A stretch of DNA of 64,000 nucleotides from Campylobacter pinnipediorum subsp. pinnipediorum (GTDB taxonomy: Bacteria; Campylobacterota; Campylobacteria; Campylobacterales; Campylobacteraceae), in assembly GCF_002021925.1 (NCBI RefSeq), contig NZ_CP012546.1, positions 1,364,001 to 1,428,000 on the forward strand, read 5' to 3'. The stretch's first letter is position 1. Each line of letters begins with the position of its first letter. Position numbers and translations under genes: made by a program. The notes below the pieces were generated by a model, which did no database searches, had not been told where the DNA came from, and worked only from the letters and a program-made list of their open reading frames with translations. Shown here piece after piece: positions 19,105-27,355 of the stretch.

Positions 19105-21492
19105 ATGGCAAAAGATAGATGTAATCACTGCAAACTTATGTTTGATACTAACTCTATGATAAAGACAGATAATGGTATATTTTGTTGCAATGGTTGCAAA
19201 AATGTATATGCAATAATTAAAAATAATGGATTTGAGGAATTTTATTCAAGGCTTGGAAACAACAACCTAAATCCAGCAAAAAATTCAAATTCACTCGAAT
19301 CAAATCTTGAAAATTTATACAAAAACTATGTTACAAGAAAAGATGGTTTTAATCAAATAAGCCTAATAATAGAAGGAATTCATTGTAGTGCTTGCATATG
19401 GCTAAATGAAAAAATACTATTTTCAACTAAAGGAATTTTAGAAGTTAACATAAACTCTATAAACAATAAAGCAACGATTCTTTGGGATGAAAATGAAACA
19501 AATTTAAAAGAGATTTTAACAAAAATAAACTCTATAGGATACAAAGCTCTTGTTTATGATTCATCAAAAGAAGATACTATTTTAAATGCAAAAAGAAGAG
19601 ATTTTTATATCAAACTTCTAGTTGGAATTTTTGCACTTATGAATATAATGTGGATAGCAATAGCCCAATATGCAGGATATTTTAGTGGCATGGATAAAGA
19701 TATAAAAGATATCTTAAATTTTGCAGAGTTTATACTAGCAAGCCCTGTGCTTTTTTATACTGGTGGTAGCTTTTTTAATGGCTTTAAAATAGCGTTAAAA
19801 ACTAAAACTCCAAATATGGACATGCTTGTAGCAACAGGCGCATCACTAGCTTATTTTTATTCTATATACGCTATGTTTTCAAGAAAAGCAGAGGTCTATT
19901 TTGACTCTGTTGCTATGATTATCACATTTGTTTTTATAGGAAAATTCTTAGAAGTTTTAAGCAAAAAAAGAGCTAGTGATACTCTTGATACCTTAAATTC
20001 AATGGTTTTAAATGAGGTAAATATAAAAACCGAAGGCAAAATCATATCAAAAAATATTCACGAAATTATGGTCGGTGAAACAATAGTATTAAAAGCCGGA
20101 GATAAAGTTGTTATAGATGGAATCATAACCAGTGGGGAGGCTAGTTTTGACTGTTCTAGTCTAAGCGGGGAAAGCATACCTATCACACTTGGTGTGTCAG
20201 ATGAAATAAAAAGCTCTACTGTGTGTCTGGATGGATACATAGAATACAAAGCAACATCTGAGTTTAAAAACTCTTTCTTAAATAAAATAATAAACCTAAT
20301 ACAAAACTCAAGCTCAAACAAACCAAATCTTCAACAACTTGCAAATAAAATTGCATCTAAATTTTCATTTACTATTTTAATCATAGCAATTTTTACATTT
20401 TTCTTTTGGTTTTTAAAATCAGATTTTCAAACCGCTCTTATAATTGCAATATCTGTTATAATCATAGCTTGTCCTTGCGCCTTGGCTCTTGCAACACCAG
20501 TTAGTACACTTGTAGGCATAGGTGCTGGGCTTAAAAACAATGTTATATTTAAACAATCAAAGACAATAGAAACACTAGCAAAATGCGATACTATAGTTTT
20601 TGATAAAACAGGAACACTAACAAAAGCAAAACTAAAAGTAGATAGGTTTGAGCAAATAAACGATATAAATTTAGAGCTTATTGCATCATTATGTAAAACC
20701 TCAAAACATCCAGTTAGTGTCGCTATTTTTGAGTTTTTAAAACAAAAAAATATCACATCAAATATAAATTTAACAAACATTAAAGAAATTTCAGCAAAAG
20801 GGGTAATGGCTAATTTTAACAATAAAACACTAATTGGAGGAAATAAAAAATTTCTACAAGAAAATGGGATAATGATAAATAGCAATCAAGACTCAACTGA
20901 ATATTTTGTTGCATTTGATAAAGTTTTAGTAGCAAAATTTAGCTTAAGCGATGAGATAAAAGAAGATGCGAAAAGTTGTATCAAAAAGCTAAAAAAACTT
21001 AATTTGGATATCTATATACTTACTGGAGATAATGAAATTACAGCAAAAAAAGTAGCAAACCAACTTGGTGTTAAAAATATAAAATATGAAATGCTACCAG
21101 ATGAAAAAGCAAATTTTATATCAACCCTTAATAAAAATAACAAAACAGTATTAATGGTTGGAGATGGAATAAACGATGCTATCGCTATGGGCTATTCGCA
21201 TGTAGCAATATGCATGGGAAGTGGATCTGACATAAGTTTAGAAAAAAGCGATGTGATTATATTAGATGATTCATTAAAATCATTAACTAAATCTATATTA
21301 ATAAGCAAAAAAACGATGTCTATTATAAAACAAAATTTATTTTTCTCATTAAGCTATAATGCCCTTACTGTACCTTTAGCTATAATGGGTTTTATAATAC
21401 CACTATTTGCGGCTTTATCTATGTCTTTTAGTTCAATAATAGTAATACTAAATTCTCTTCGCATAAAAAATCAAAGGAATAAAAATGAGTAA
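19105..21492 (+). CDS. ccoI: Copper-transporting P-type ATPase CcoI/FixI, cbb3 oxidase assembly
   Basis: P1B-type ATPase that moves copper across the inner membrane for cbb3-type cytochrome oxidase assembly. The N-terminus has a small metal-binding part (CNHC at residues 6-9 and CCNGC) as in other FixI-type proteins, then an HMA domain with GIHCSACIW near 92-100. The membrane metal site ACPCALALATP is near 453, the phosphorylated aspartate in DKTGTLT near 498, the HP motif in SKHPVSVA and the hinge GDGINDA near 687. 795 residues. It overlaps ccoS by 8 bases, the classic pairing that separates it from CopA. Confidence 0.93.
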   Translation: MAKDRCNHCKLMFDTNSMIKTDNGIFCCNGCKNVYAIIKNNGFEEFYSRLGNNNLNPAKNSNSLESNLENLYKNYVTRKDGFNQISLIIEGIHCSACIWLNEKILFSTKGILEVNINSINNKATILWDENETNLKEILTKINSIGYKALVYDSSKEDTILNAKRRDFYIKLLVGIFALMNIMWIAIAQYAGYFSGMDKDIKDILNFAEFILASPVLFYTGGSFFNGFKIALKTKTPNMDMLVATGASLAYFYSIYAMFSRKAEVYFDSVAMIITFVFIGKFLEVLSKKRASDTLDTLNSMVLNEVNIKTEGKIISKNIHEIMVGETIVLKAGDKVVIDGIITSGEASFDCSSLSGESIPITLGVSDEIKSSTVCLDGYIEYKATSEFKNSFLNKIINLIQNSSSNKPNLQQLANKIASKFSFTILIIAIFTFFFWFLKSDFQTALIIAISVIIIACPCALALATPVSTLVGIGAGLKNNVIFKQSKTIETLAKCDTIVFDKTGTLTKAKLKVDRFEQINDINLELIASLCKTSKHPVSVAIFEFLKQKNITSNINLTNIKEISAKGVMANFNNKTLIGGNKKFLQENGIMINSNQDSTEYFVAFDKVLVAKFSLSDEIKEDAKSCIKKLKKLNLDIYILTGDNEITAKKVANQLGVKNIKYEMLPDEKANFISTLNKNNKTVLMVGDGINDAIAMGYSHVAICMGSGSDISLEKSDVIILDDSLKSLTKSILISKKTMSIIKQNLFFSLSYNALTVPLAIMGFIIPLFAALSMSFSSIIVILNSLRIKNQRNKNE

Positions 21493-21718
21493 TGGTGTAA
21501 TAGCAACTATGCTTTTCATATCCGTAGCACTTGGTGCATTTGCACTTTTTGGACTCATATGGGGTATAAAAAATAAACAATTTGAAGACTATAGAAAGTT
21601 TTTAGATGGAAATAAATTTGATGATGAAGATGCATTAAATGATGCTTATGAACTAGAAAAAAGAAAAAAAGAGGCACTTAAGAAACAAAAAGAAAAAAAC
21701 TACATGCCTCCTGATTAA
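21485..21718 (+). CDS. ccoS: cbb3-type cytochrome oxidase assembly protein CcoS
   Basis: Small membrane protein (77 residues) needed for cbb3 oxidase maturation. One N-terminal membrane helix (about residues 5-27) ends in the CcoS-typical FGLIWGIKNKQFEDY, followed by an acidic then lysine-rich tail. It overlaps ccoI, as in C. jejuni. The tail after about residue 50 is longer and more charged than in many CcoS proteins. Confidence 0.9.
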   Translation: MSNGVIATMLFISVALGAFALFGLIWGIKNKQFEDYRKFLDGNKFDDEDALNDAYELEKRKKEALKKQKEKNYMPPD

Positions 21719-21721
21719 GAT

Positions 21722-22234
21722 TTAATGTTTTTCACCTTTATGTAAAAAATAAATTCCAAGACAAATAGCCAGTATACTAAGAGCAAGATATGACATTTCC
21801 AATGGTGTTTTAAACTCTGCATGCAAAACTCTTTGGAAGAAATTCACAATCAAAACCATTATAATGACTTTAGCTAACTTATCTTTTAATTCATCTAAAG
21901 AATGAACTTCAAGCACACTTGAATGCTTTGAGCTTTTCATAATCTCAACTTCGCTTATAAAAAGCTCATAAATACCAAATCCAAATATAAAAAGCACTAA
22001 TGCCATAAGATAAAGATCTATAGCACCAACTATTCCACCAACCACGCTTGAATGAAAGTCATCCGGATGAAAACCATTGAAAAAATAAGCATAAACATCT
22101 TTAAAAACATTGAAAACATCATAACTAGCTATAATAAAAATAACTATAGCACCAAGAATACAAAATATAACCGGTAAAACAGAAAAAATTCTACTAGACC
22201 ACATTATTTTTTCAAAAAACTTTTCTAACATCAT
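21722..22234 (-). CDS. YqhA-family (UPF0114) inner membrane protein
   Basis: Integral membrane protein of 170 residues with three to four hydrophobic segments (about 12-38, 64-88, 115-133, 143-162). MLEKFFEKIMWSSRI at the start and the SLDELKDKLAKVI stretch match the YqhA/UPF0114 family, whose function is not established. Two adjacent ATG codons at 22234 and 22231 could serve; AAGGATTT precedes the first. It converges on ccoS with only three bases between the stops. Confidence 0.8.
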   Translation of the reverse strand: MMLEKFFEKIMWSSRIFSVLPVIFCILGAIVIFIIASYDVFNVFKDVYAYFFNGFHPDDFHSSVVGGIVGAIDLYLMALVLFIFGFGIYELFISEVEIMKSSKHSSVLEVHSLDELKDKLAKVIIMVLIVNFFQRVLHAEFKTPLEMSYLALSILAICLGIYFLHKGEKH

Positions 22235-22302
22235 AAATCCTTAATTTTTTAAAGCCCGTATTGTATAATATTTTTTACATAATTTAACTGAAATTTATAA
22301 TT

Positions 22303-23135
22303 TTATATAATTTCACAACCTAAATTTACAACACCTTGAGTATAAGGAGCGGAAGTTACTATACCATCTATACCTATTTTAGCATAATCAAAGCAATTAT
22401 CTAAATTAATGCCACCGGAAGCAGTAATATTTATATTTTTATGGCTTTTATCCCTTAAAGATAGACAATCTTGTAATTGTTTTAAGCTAAATTTATCGCA
22501 CTGAATAACATCTGGCTCATAACTAAGAAGCAATTTAAAATCATCAAAATCGCCGCACTCAACCATTATCTTTTTTTCTGGCATTTTTATCTTAAAAATC
22601 TTTATTTTTTCACAAAATTCATTAAAGTTTTTATAAAATTTAATGTGATTATCAAAAAATAAAATACTATCAAAAAGCCCAAATCTATGAATATTCCCAC
22701 CACCAGATAAAACAGCTTGAACACAAAGCTCTTTAAAAAAGGAAATGTTTTTCTTGTAGTAAGCAAAGCACAATTTGCATTTGCCTTTTTTATCTGAGAA
22801 ACCATATCATATGTATATGTTGAAATTTTAAACGAATATTCAAATAAAATCTGTATTAGTTTTCAGGCCTTATGGATATCAAAATATCTACCTTTGATTG
22901 AAAAAATTTCATCTTTTGGCATAAAAACATCTGAGTTTTTGCCTGCTTTTATCACTTCGCAGTTAAATTTCTTAGCAATACCCAAAGCCATTCAAGCACC
23001 ACTTAAAACAAGCCTTTCTCTAGTATAAATTCTAAGTGTAACACATTTGTCATAAAACTCTTCATCTGATTGTAGGCTAGTGGTCAAATCCTCAAAGCCT
23101 ACATCAGAAAATATATATTCATCAAGATTTATCAC
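22303..23135 (-). pseudogene. modD: Decayed modD (NadC-like molybdenum-associated phosphoribosyltransferase)
   Basis: The reading starts at a GTG (23135) whose first base is shared with the stop of the upstream 86-residue gene (TAGTG). It runs INLDEYIFSDVGFEDLTT, hits TGA at 22992-22994, continues MALGIAKKFNCEVIK, hits TGA at 22863-22865 (where relatives have tryptophan: HKAW), continues to LLTTRKTFPF, then shifts frame near 22735-22760 and ends with VLSGGGNIHRFGLF, VIQCDKFSL and ASGGINLDNC up to the TAA at 22303. The pattern follows ModD from start to end, closer than to NadC. Two stops plus a frameshift make it a pseudogene. ModD's function is itself not well established. Confidence 0.88.
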
Positions 23136-23395
23136 TATCTTTTTTTAACCCTCTTAGCTTTATTTGATTGTTTTAATATCATTTTTTTAAAAATACCATT
23201 ATCATAAAGACCAGCGTGATAAACACTAAATGCAACCATAGCAATACCAGCAACGGTGTGGGCTTTTTTAAATGTTTTATTTTTCATATTAAAAGCAGTT
23301 AATGTCAAAACACCCAAAGACACACTCATACCAACTTTTGCAAATTTTCTCTGAGCATTTAGATCAAGCAGCTGCCCACTTATATTATTTTTCAA
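23135..23395 (-). CDS. Small two-helix membrane protein at the end of the ferrosome-like locus
   Basis: 86 residues, unrecognised as a named family. Two hydrophobic segments (about 20-38 and 46-66) are joined by a lysine-containing turn, and the C-terminus is very basic (KQSNKAKRVKKR). The start is a TTG at 23395, overlapping the ATPase stop by 11 bases, with AAAGG upstream; an ATG at 23326 would remove the first 23 residues. Tight coupling to the ATPase suggests a role with it. No catalytic motif is visible. Confidence 0.7.
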   Translation of the reverse strand: MKNNISGQLLDLNAQRKFAKVGMSVSLGVLTLTAFNMKNKTFKKAHTVAGIAMVAFSVYHAGLYDNGIFKKMILKQSNKAKRVKKR

Positions 23396-25469
23396 ATTTT
23401 ATACCTTTCATTGAGTTTAATAATAGCCATATAGTGGTTCCATTATGTAAAACAGCTGTGGATATAGGATTTAATAATCCAAATGTAGCAGCACCTAATA
23501 TGACTGAGTTTATGCCCACTGTTAGCTTGAAATTTGAGCTTATGATGCTCATGGTTTTTACAGCTATCTCTTTTGCTATAGCAACACTCATAATATCATC
23601 TTTTAACAAGCTAATATCAGCTGTAGCTTTTGCTATATCAGCACCTTTATGCATACTAATTCCAACATTTGCCTTTGTTAAAGATGGAGCATCATTGATA
23701 CCATCACCTATAAAAGCCACATTAGCACCCTCAGCTTTTAACTCTTCTATAATTCTTGATTTATCAGTAGGCAAACAATCAGCATAAAATCTATCTATAC
23801 CAAGCTCATCTGCTACTTCTTTAGCCTTTAACTCAACATCTCCGGTAAGCATTATAATCTGTTTAACACCTGATTTTCTAAGTTTGGCTATCATGCTTTT
23901 TGTATTTTCTCTCATCTCATCTTTCATAGCAATGACACCGGCAAGTTCTTTATCGTATCCTATATAAAGAAGGGTAAGACCATTATCTAAAGCATCTTGT
24001 ATAGTTTTTTCGTGTTTAGAAAAATCTATTTTTTCATCATCTTCTAAAAAATGTCTAGAGCCTATCACAACCTCTTTTGTATTCATCTGGGTTTTTACCC
24101 CGTGAGCCACTATAAACTCAACCTCATCATGATGAATATGATCAAAACCTCTTTTTCTAGCAGCTTCAACGATAGCCTCAGCAACAGGATGAAAATAATG
24201 CTCTTCTGCACTAGCGGTTAAGTTCAAAAGCTCATCTTCATTCATACCATCTTTAAATGGGTATATCCCAACGACAGCTAGGCTACCTTTTGTAAGAGTT
24301 CCTGTCTTGTCAAAGACAAATGTATCAGCAGCGCCTAAAGCCTCTATAGCCTTTGCCCCTTTTATTAAAATTCCATTTCTTCCAGCTTTTGATATACTTG
24401 ATTTAAATGCCACTGGCGTTGCTAACTTCAAAGCACAAGAGTAATCAGCCTGCAAAACAGAAGCAACACTATCTGTATTTTTATTAACCAAATATGAAAT
24501 ACCAGCCAGAGAAAGAGTAACAGGCACTAAGTTATCTGCTAATTTTGTAGCCTTGAGTCCTATGCTTGATTTTTCATTTAAAGAGGTTTGAATATATTCT
24601 TTAATTCTAGCTGTAGCAGTATCACTGCCAACATTTTCAGCCCAAATTTTTATTTTCCCCTCTTCTACTATCGTGCCACTTATTACCCTATCGCCTCTTT
24701 TTTTCATAACTGGTTCAGCTTCACCTGTCATAGAAACCTGATTTACACTAGCTTCGCCCTCAACTATATAGCCATCTATACCAATATTTTCACCAACTCC
24801 AACGACAACTATATCGCCTTTGGATAAATTTTGAGTCTTTACTTTATTTAATGTTTTTTGACCATTCTCATTAGTCTCAACCCAAACCTCTTCTATGTTT
24901 GGCTTTGCTAGTTCCTTTATCAAATCATCACTTTTATGAACGGTGCTTTCTTCCATATATTCGCCCAAAGCAAGCATTAAATTTGTGCTATTTGCAGCAA
25001 GGTAATCTTTTCTAGCCAAACTTACACCAACAGCCATAGATTCAAGAACTCTTGAAGTAAGACCATTATCTTTAAACTCTTTAAGTCCATCAAGCAAAAT
25101 AGGCACAGAACTATAAACACTAACAGCCGCTTTTGCTTTTGGATTTGAAAGCAGTGGTTCAACAACTAAAGAAGCCCCAGCCTTGTAAATATCAGCTTTA
25201 CTTATCCCATGAACTTTTGGCTTTGTTTTTAAATCCAAATTACCAACAAACTCAATAATCTTTTCAAGTTGCGATAAATACTCTATAACTATGCTTTTTG
25301 TATATTTATTTACGCGAACATTATTTACACTGCTAAGCTCGGCGATACTAGCCTCTATGTGACTTATGTCACTAGTCTCTTTTAGCTCATTAACTCTAAG
25401 TCTAACTCTATTTTTGCAACTATGCAAGATAGTTACATTATTCTTCTGCTTCAAGCTCAGCCTTAACAT
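23385..25469 (-). CDS. fezB: P1B-type ATPase of the ferrosome (FezB/P1B-6) type
   Basis: Metal-transporting P-type ATPase. All catalytic motifs are present: TGEAEP near residue 246, DKTGTLTKG near 386, HP near 424, GDGINDAPS near 588. The membrane metal motif is not CPC but DYSCALKLATP near 339-349. The N-terminus (about 1-75) has the shape of an HMA fold but no CxxC; instead it has an arginine-rich strand (CKNRVRLRV). SCA plus an arginine-rich N-terminus is what I recall for P1B-6 ATPases, the FezB proteins of ferrosome loci that load iron into membrane-bounded granules. The ATG at 25469 has AAGAG upstream and overlaps the preceding gene by 32 bases. 694 residues. Iron as substrate is inference. 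Confidence 0.72.
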   Translation of the reverse strand: MLRLSLKQKNNVTILHSCKNRVRLRVNELKETSDISHIEASIAELSSVNNVRVNKYTKSIVIEYLSQLEKIIEFVGNLDLKTKPKVHGISKADIYKAGASLVVEPLLSNPKAKAAVSVYSSVPILLDGLKEFKDNGLTSRVLESMAVGVSLARKDYLAANSTNLMLALGEYMEESTVHKSDDLIKELAKPNIEEVWVETNENGQKTLNKVKTQNLSKGDIVVVGVGENIGIDGYIVEGEASVNQVSMTGEAEPVMKKRGDRVISGTIVEEGKIKIWAENVGSDTATARIKEYIQTSLNEKSSIGLKATKLADNLVPVTLSLAGISYLVNKNTDSVASVLQADYSCALKLATPVAFKSSISKAGRNGILIKGAKAIEALGAADTFVFDKTGTLTKGSLAVVGIYPFKDGMNEDELLNLTASAEEHYFHPVAEAIVEAARKRGFDHIHHDEVEFIVAHGVKTQMNTKEVVIGSRHFLEDDEKIDFSKHEKTIQDALDNGLTLLYIGYDKELAGVIAMKDEMRENTKSMIAKLRKSGVKQIIMLTGDVELKAKEVADELGIDRFYADCLPTDKSRIIEELKAEGANVAFIGDGINDAPSLTKANVGISMHKGADIAKATADISLLKDDIMSVAIAKEIAVKTMSIISSNFKLTVGINSVILGAATFGLLNPISTAVLHNGTTIWLLLNSMKGIKFEK

Positions 25470-25728
25470 CTTCAAATCGCTCTTTTAACTCTTCGATGCC
25501 AGCATTTATTAAAGAGCCACCTTTTATAATCGCCTTAAAAATATACTCTTGAGCCTTAGGATTTGTAAGCACATAAGCTGCCAAGCCACCCAAAACAAGA
25601 CCCTTTACAAAGCCTGCCGCATTAAAATTACTAGGAACAAAAGATATATCTTTAGCCGCATGATTTATGGCTTTGTCTATACCATTTTGCTCAACTTGTT
25701 GATTATTGTTTATATATGGATTTTTCAT
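25438..25728 (-). CDS. Small YtxH-like membrane protein, ferrosome-like locus
   Basis: 96 residues. A glycine-rich membrane segment (GFVKGLVLGGLAAYVL, about residues 44-59) is followed by an amphipathic, acidic helix ending ELEAEE, the layout of YtxH-like proteins. The N-terminal 40 residues are polar and asparagine-rich. ATG at 25728 with GGAG upstream. It overlaps the ATPase gene by 32 bases. Function unknown; a single glycine-zipper helix with a charged tail would suit membrane association or oligomerisation. Confidence 0.75.
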   Translation of the reverse strand: MKNPYINNNQQVEQNGIDKAINHAAKDISFVPSNFNAAGFVKGLVLGGLAAYVLTNPKAQEYIFKAIIKGGSLINAGIEELKERFEDVKAELEAEE

Positions 25729-25743
25729 TTTAACTCCTAAAAA

Positions 25744-26046
25744 TTATTTTAATGTTTTTTCTATCAGTAAAGCACCGCTAACACCAGCCGCCAAGCCAAA
25801 TCCAGCATCTAAGTACTTACCTTTTGCGATTGAATTTGCTGTATAAATAGCACTTGCGGCTGTAACACCAGCTATCGCACCATTTTTTAATAGCTTTTTT
25901 ACATCTATATTTGATAATTGTGAGTTCTTGCTATATTCAAACACCAAAGTTGCTATAGTAGAGGCTAATGCGCCGCTTACAAAATGATCCAAGGGAAGTC
26001 TTGTTGTAGACATTTGAGATATTTTAGATAAATTTGCATTATTCAT
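25744..26046 (-). CDS. Small alanine/glycine-rich membrane protein, ferrosome-like locus
   Basis: 100 residues from the ATG at 26046 (a TTG two codons upstream is possible). Three weakly hydrophobic, Ala/Gly-rich segments (about 23-40, 53-69, 76-97) contain small-xxx-small repeats such as GAIAGVTAASA and GFGLAAGVSGA. It overlaps the previous gene's stop by 4 bases in a continuous array. I do not recognise the family. Its composition resembles proteins that pack closely in membranes. Confidence 0.72.
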   Translation of the reverse strand: MNNANLSKISQMSTTRLPLDHFVSGALASTIATLVFEYSKNSQLSNIDVKKLLKNGAIAGVTAASAIYTANSIAKGKYLDAGFGLAAGVSGALLIEKTLK

Positions 26047-26048
26047 TT

Positions 26049-26321
26049 TCAAGCACCCTGATCTTTATTTTCTTTTGTTGTTTTTGATTTACTAGATGTA
26101 GATCTTTTTCTTGTTGTAGTCTTTTTTATTTTTGAACTTTCTTTATCTTTATTAGATAAAACTTCACTTATTTTATCCTTGCTTTTTTGAATGTTCTCGA
26201 CTAGCAAATCTTTACCTTTTTGCATCTCATTGCAAGCTTTTTGTGTTAATTCATCTCTTTTATTCCAAGCAAGAACTGTCAAAGCTCCTGCTGCTATTCC
26301 TGCTATAAATGGTAATGGCAT
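26049..26321 (-). CDS. Small YtxH-like membrane protein with lysine-rich tail, ferrosome-like locus
   Basis: 90 residues from the ATG at 26321, chosen because AAGGA lies five bases upstream. One N-terminal membrane segment (LPFIAGIAAGALTVLAW, about 3-19) precedes a long charged helix (DELTQKACNEMQKGKDLL...) and a low-complexity Lys/Ser/Thr tail (TTTRKRSTSSKSKTTK). The architecture is YtxH-like. The basic tail could bind nucleic acid, phosphate or polyphosphate; that is speculation. It starts two bases after the ferritin-like gene's stop. Confidence 0.72.
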   Translation of the reverse strand: MPLPFIAGIAAGALTVLAWNKRDELTQKACNEMQKGKDLLVENIQKSKDKISEVLSNKDKESSKIKKTTTRKRSTSSKSKTTKENKDQGA

Positions 26322-26322
26322 A

Positions 26323-26961
26323 TTAATCCTTTTTATTATTTTCATCTTCTTGTATATTTTTAGCTATAAAACTAGCACCTAAAACACCTAATGCTGCACC
26401 TGATAAAAAAGAAAAATTTGGACTATTTAAAATTTTCATTATATCTTTCTTGTCAGCTTTGCCTGAAAGTATATTTTCAAGTTGTGAACTTATTTGTGAA
26501 AATTCTTGTTGATAATTTCCAAACATATTTTGTAAATTATCACTATTTAAAACTTCATCACTTAAATCTTTTGTTGATTTATTAGAAATTTGATGTTTTA
26601 AAAGCTCTTTTAGAGTCGGTATATATTCATTAGAACAAGTAGCCCACAATCTAAAAAACACATCTTTTAAATGCTCATCATTTGTATTATCTGTCAAACT
26701 CTCGTAAGTTTTACATAGTGAATTTTCATAATTTATAACAAATATCAAAATATCTTCTAAATTTTCAGGTATAAAAGCAATATCTATATCATCATATTGT
26801 AAATTGATTTTATTTAATTTTGCAAAATCGCTTAATAGCTTTAAGCCATTTTCTCTAATACTTTTTATCTGAACAAAAACTTCACAATACTCAGATACCT
26901 TTTCATATATTTTATATGCACTTTTTTCTGCCACATAGGCTATACTTAATTCATCCTGCAT
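26323..26961 (-). CDS. Ferritin-like (DUF2202-type) protein with C-terminal membrane segment
   Basis: 212 residues from the ATG at 26961, which has AAGGAAG at a good distance and overlaps the HMA-like gene by 11 bases. The first about 130 residues are predicted helical, with MQDELSIAYVAEKSAYKIYEK, IRENGLKLL, VINYENSLCKTYESL and NEYIPTLKELL. This spacing recalls the DUF2202 four-helix ferritin-like fold, although several of the usual histidine ligands are absent. A glycine/alanine-rich hydrophobic segment near the C-terminus (SGAALGVLGASFIA) would anchor it. A membrane-tethered ferritin-like protein beside an iron-type ATPase fits iron handling. The fold assignment is from pattern only. Confidence 0.6.
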   Translation of the reverse strand: MQDELSIAYVAEKSAYKIYEKVSEYCEVFVQIKSIRENGLKLLSDFAKLNKINLQYDDIDIAFIPENLEDILIFVINYENSLCKTYESLTDNTNDEHLKDVFFRLWATCSNEYIPTLKELLKHQISNKSTKDLSDEVLNSDNLQNMFGNYQQEFSQISSQLENILSGKADKKDIMKILNSPNFSFLSGAALGVLGASFIAKNIQEDENNKKD

Positions 26962-27274
26962 ATACTTCCTTTGCAATATTATTTATTTTTTCAGATATAT
27001 TTTCTATATTATTTCCATTTAGCAAATCATCCCAAATTTGTTTATCAAAAACCATCTTGTCATACTCAATAGTCACAGAGCCTATTAGTTTATTAATTTT
27101 AACATTATTTATACCATTAATTCTATTAATAATACTATCTAAATTATTTACATCAATCTCATTTGAAAGCTCTTTTATCTTAGGATTTACTCTAACTCTT
27201 AACCTGCCAGGAGTATGGCTAATAGGCTTAAAATAAGATACAACTTTTAGTATATCTTGTGTATTTATATCCAT
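26951..27274 (-). CDS. Cysteine-free HMA-like protein with PGR motif
   Basis: 107 residues. The middle follows a heavy-metal-associated ferredoxin-like fold (strand HTPGRLRVRVNP, helix with LDSIINRINGINNVKINKL, strand GSVTIEYD) but has no CxxC. The TPGR-[IVL]-R signature is what I recall from ferrosome-locus proteins and from the N-terminus of P1B-6 ATPases; the neighbouring ATPase has a related but looser CKNRVRLRV. It is the first gene of the minus-strand array, with AAGGA before the ATG and promoter-like sequence further upstream. Confidence 0.75.
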   Translation of the reverse strand: MDINTQDILKVVSYFKPISHTPGRLRVRVNPKIKELSNEIDVNNLDSIINRINGINNVKINKLIGSVTIEYDKMVFDKQIWDDLLNGNNIENISEKINNIAKEVYAG

Positions 27275-27311
27275 ATATTTCCTTGATTTTTATTCATTAG
27301 CACATTATGTT

Positions 27312-27334
27312 ATTTTATAACTTATATGTAACTT
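27312..27334 (-). promoter_or_regulatory. Candidate promoter and operator of the ferrosome-like array
   Basis: Reading the minus strand, TATAAAAT (27319-27312) is a fair -10 element about 38 bases before the first ATG. Immediately upstream, TAACTT (plus-strand letters) occurs twice, at 27318-27323 and 27329-27334, an 11-base spacing of about one helical turn. Ten bases, TAACTTATAT (27318-27327), recur upstream of the Fur-family gene. Slightly further up, overlapping the regulator's stop, is GATAATGATATGC, resembling half a Fur box. All of this is pattern matching. Confidence 0.4.
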
Positions 27335-27355
27335 AAAGCTTTTTGCATATCATTA

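Noticed and set aside
22602-22805. 67-residue frame as an independent membrane protein
   Set aside because: Its first 23 residues are the middle of modD; the rest is the shifted phase of the same remnant.
22863-22994. The two in-frame TGA codons in modD as selenocysteine or a recoded tryptophan, given selA/selB in the window
   Set aside because: Neither position is cysteine in ModD relatives, the second fits tryptophan (HKAW) lost by TGG to TGA, TGG is used normally for tryptophan elsewhere, and a frameshift further down kills the gene anyway.
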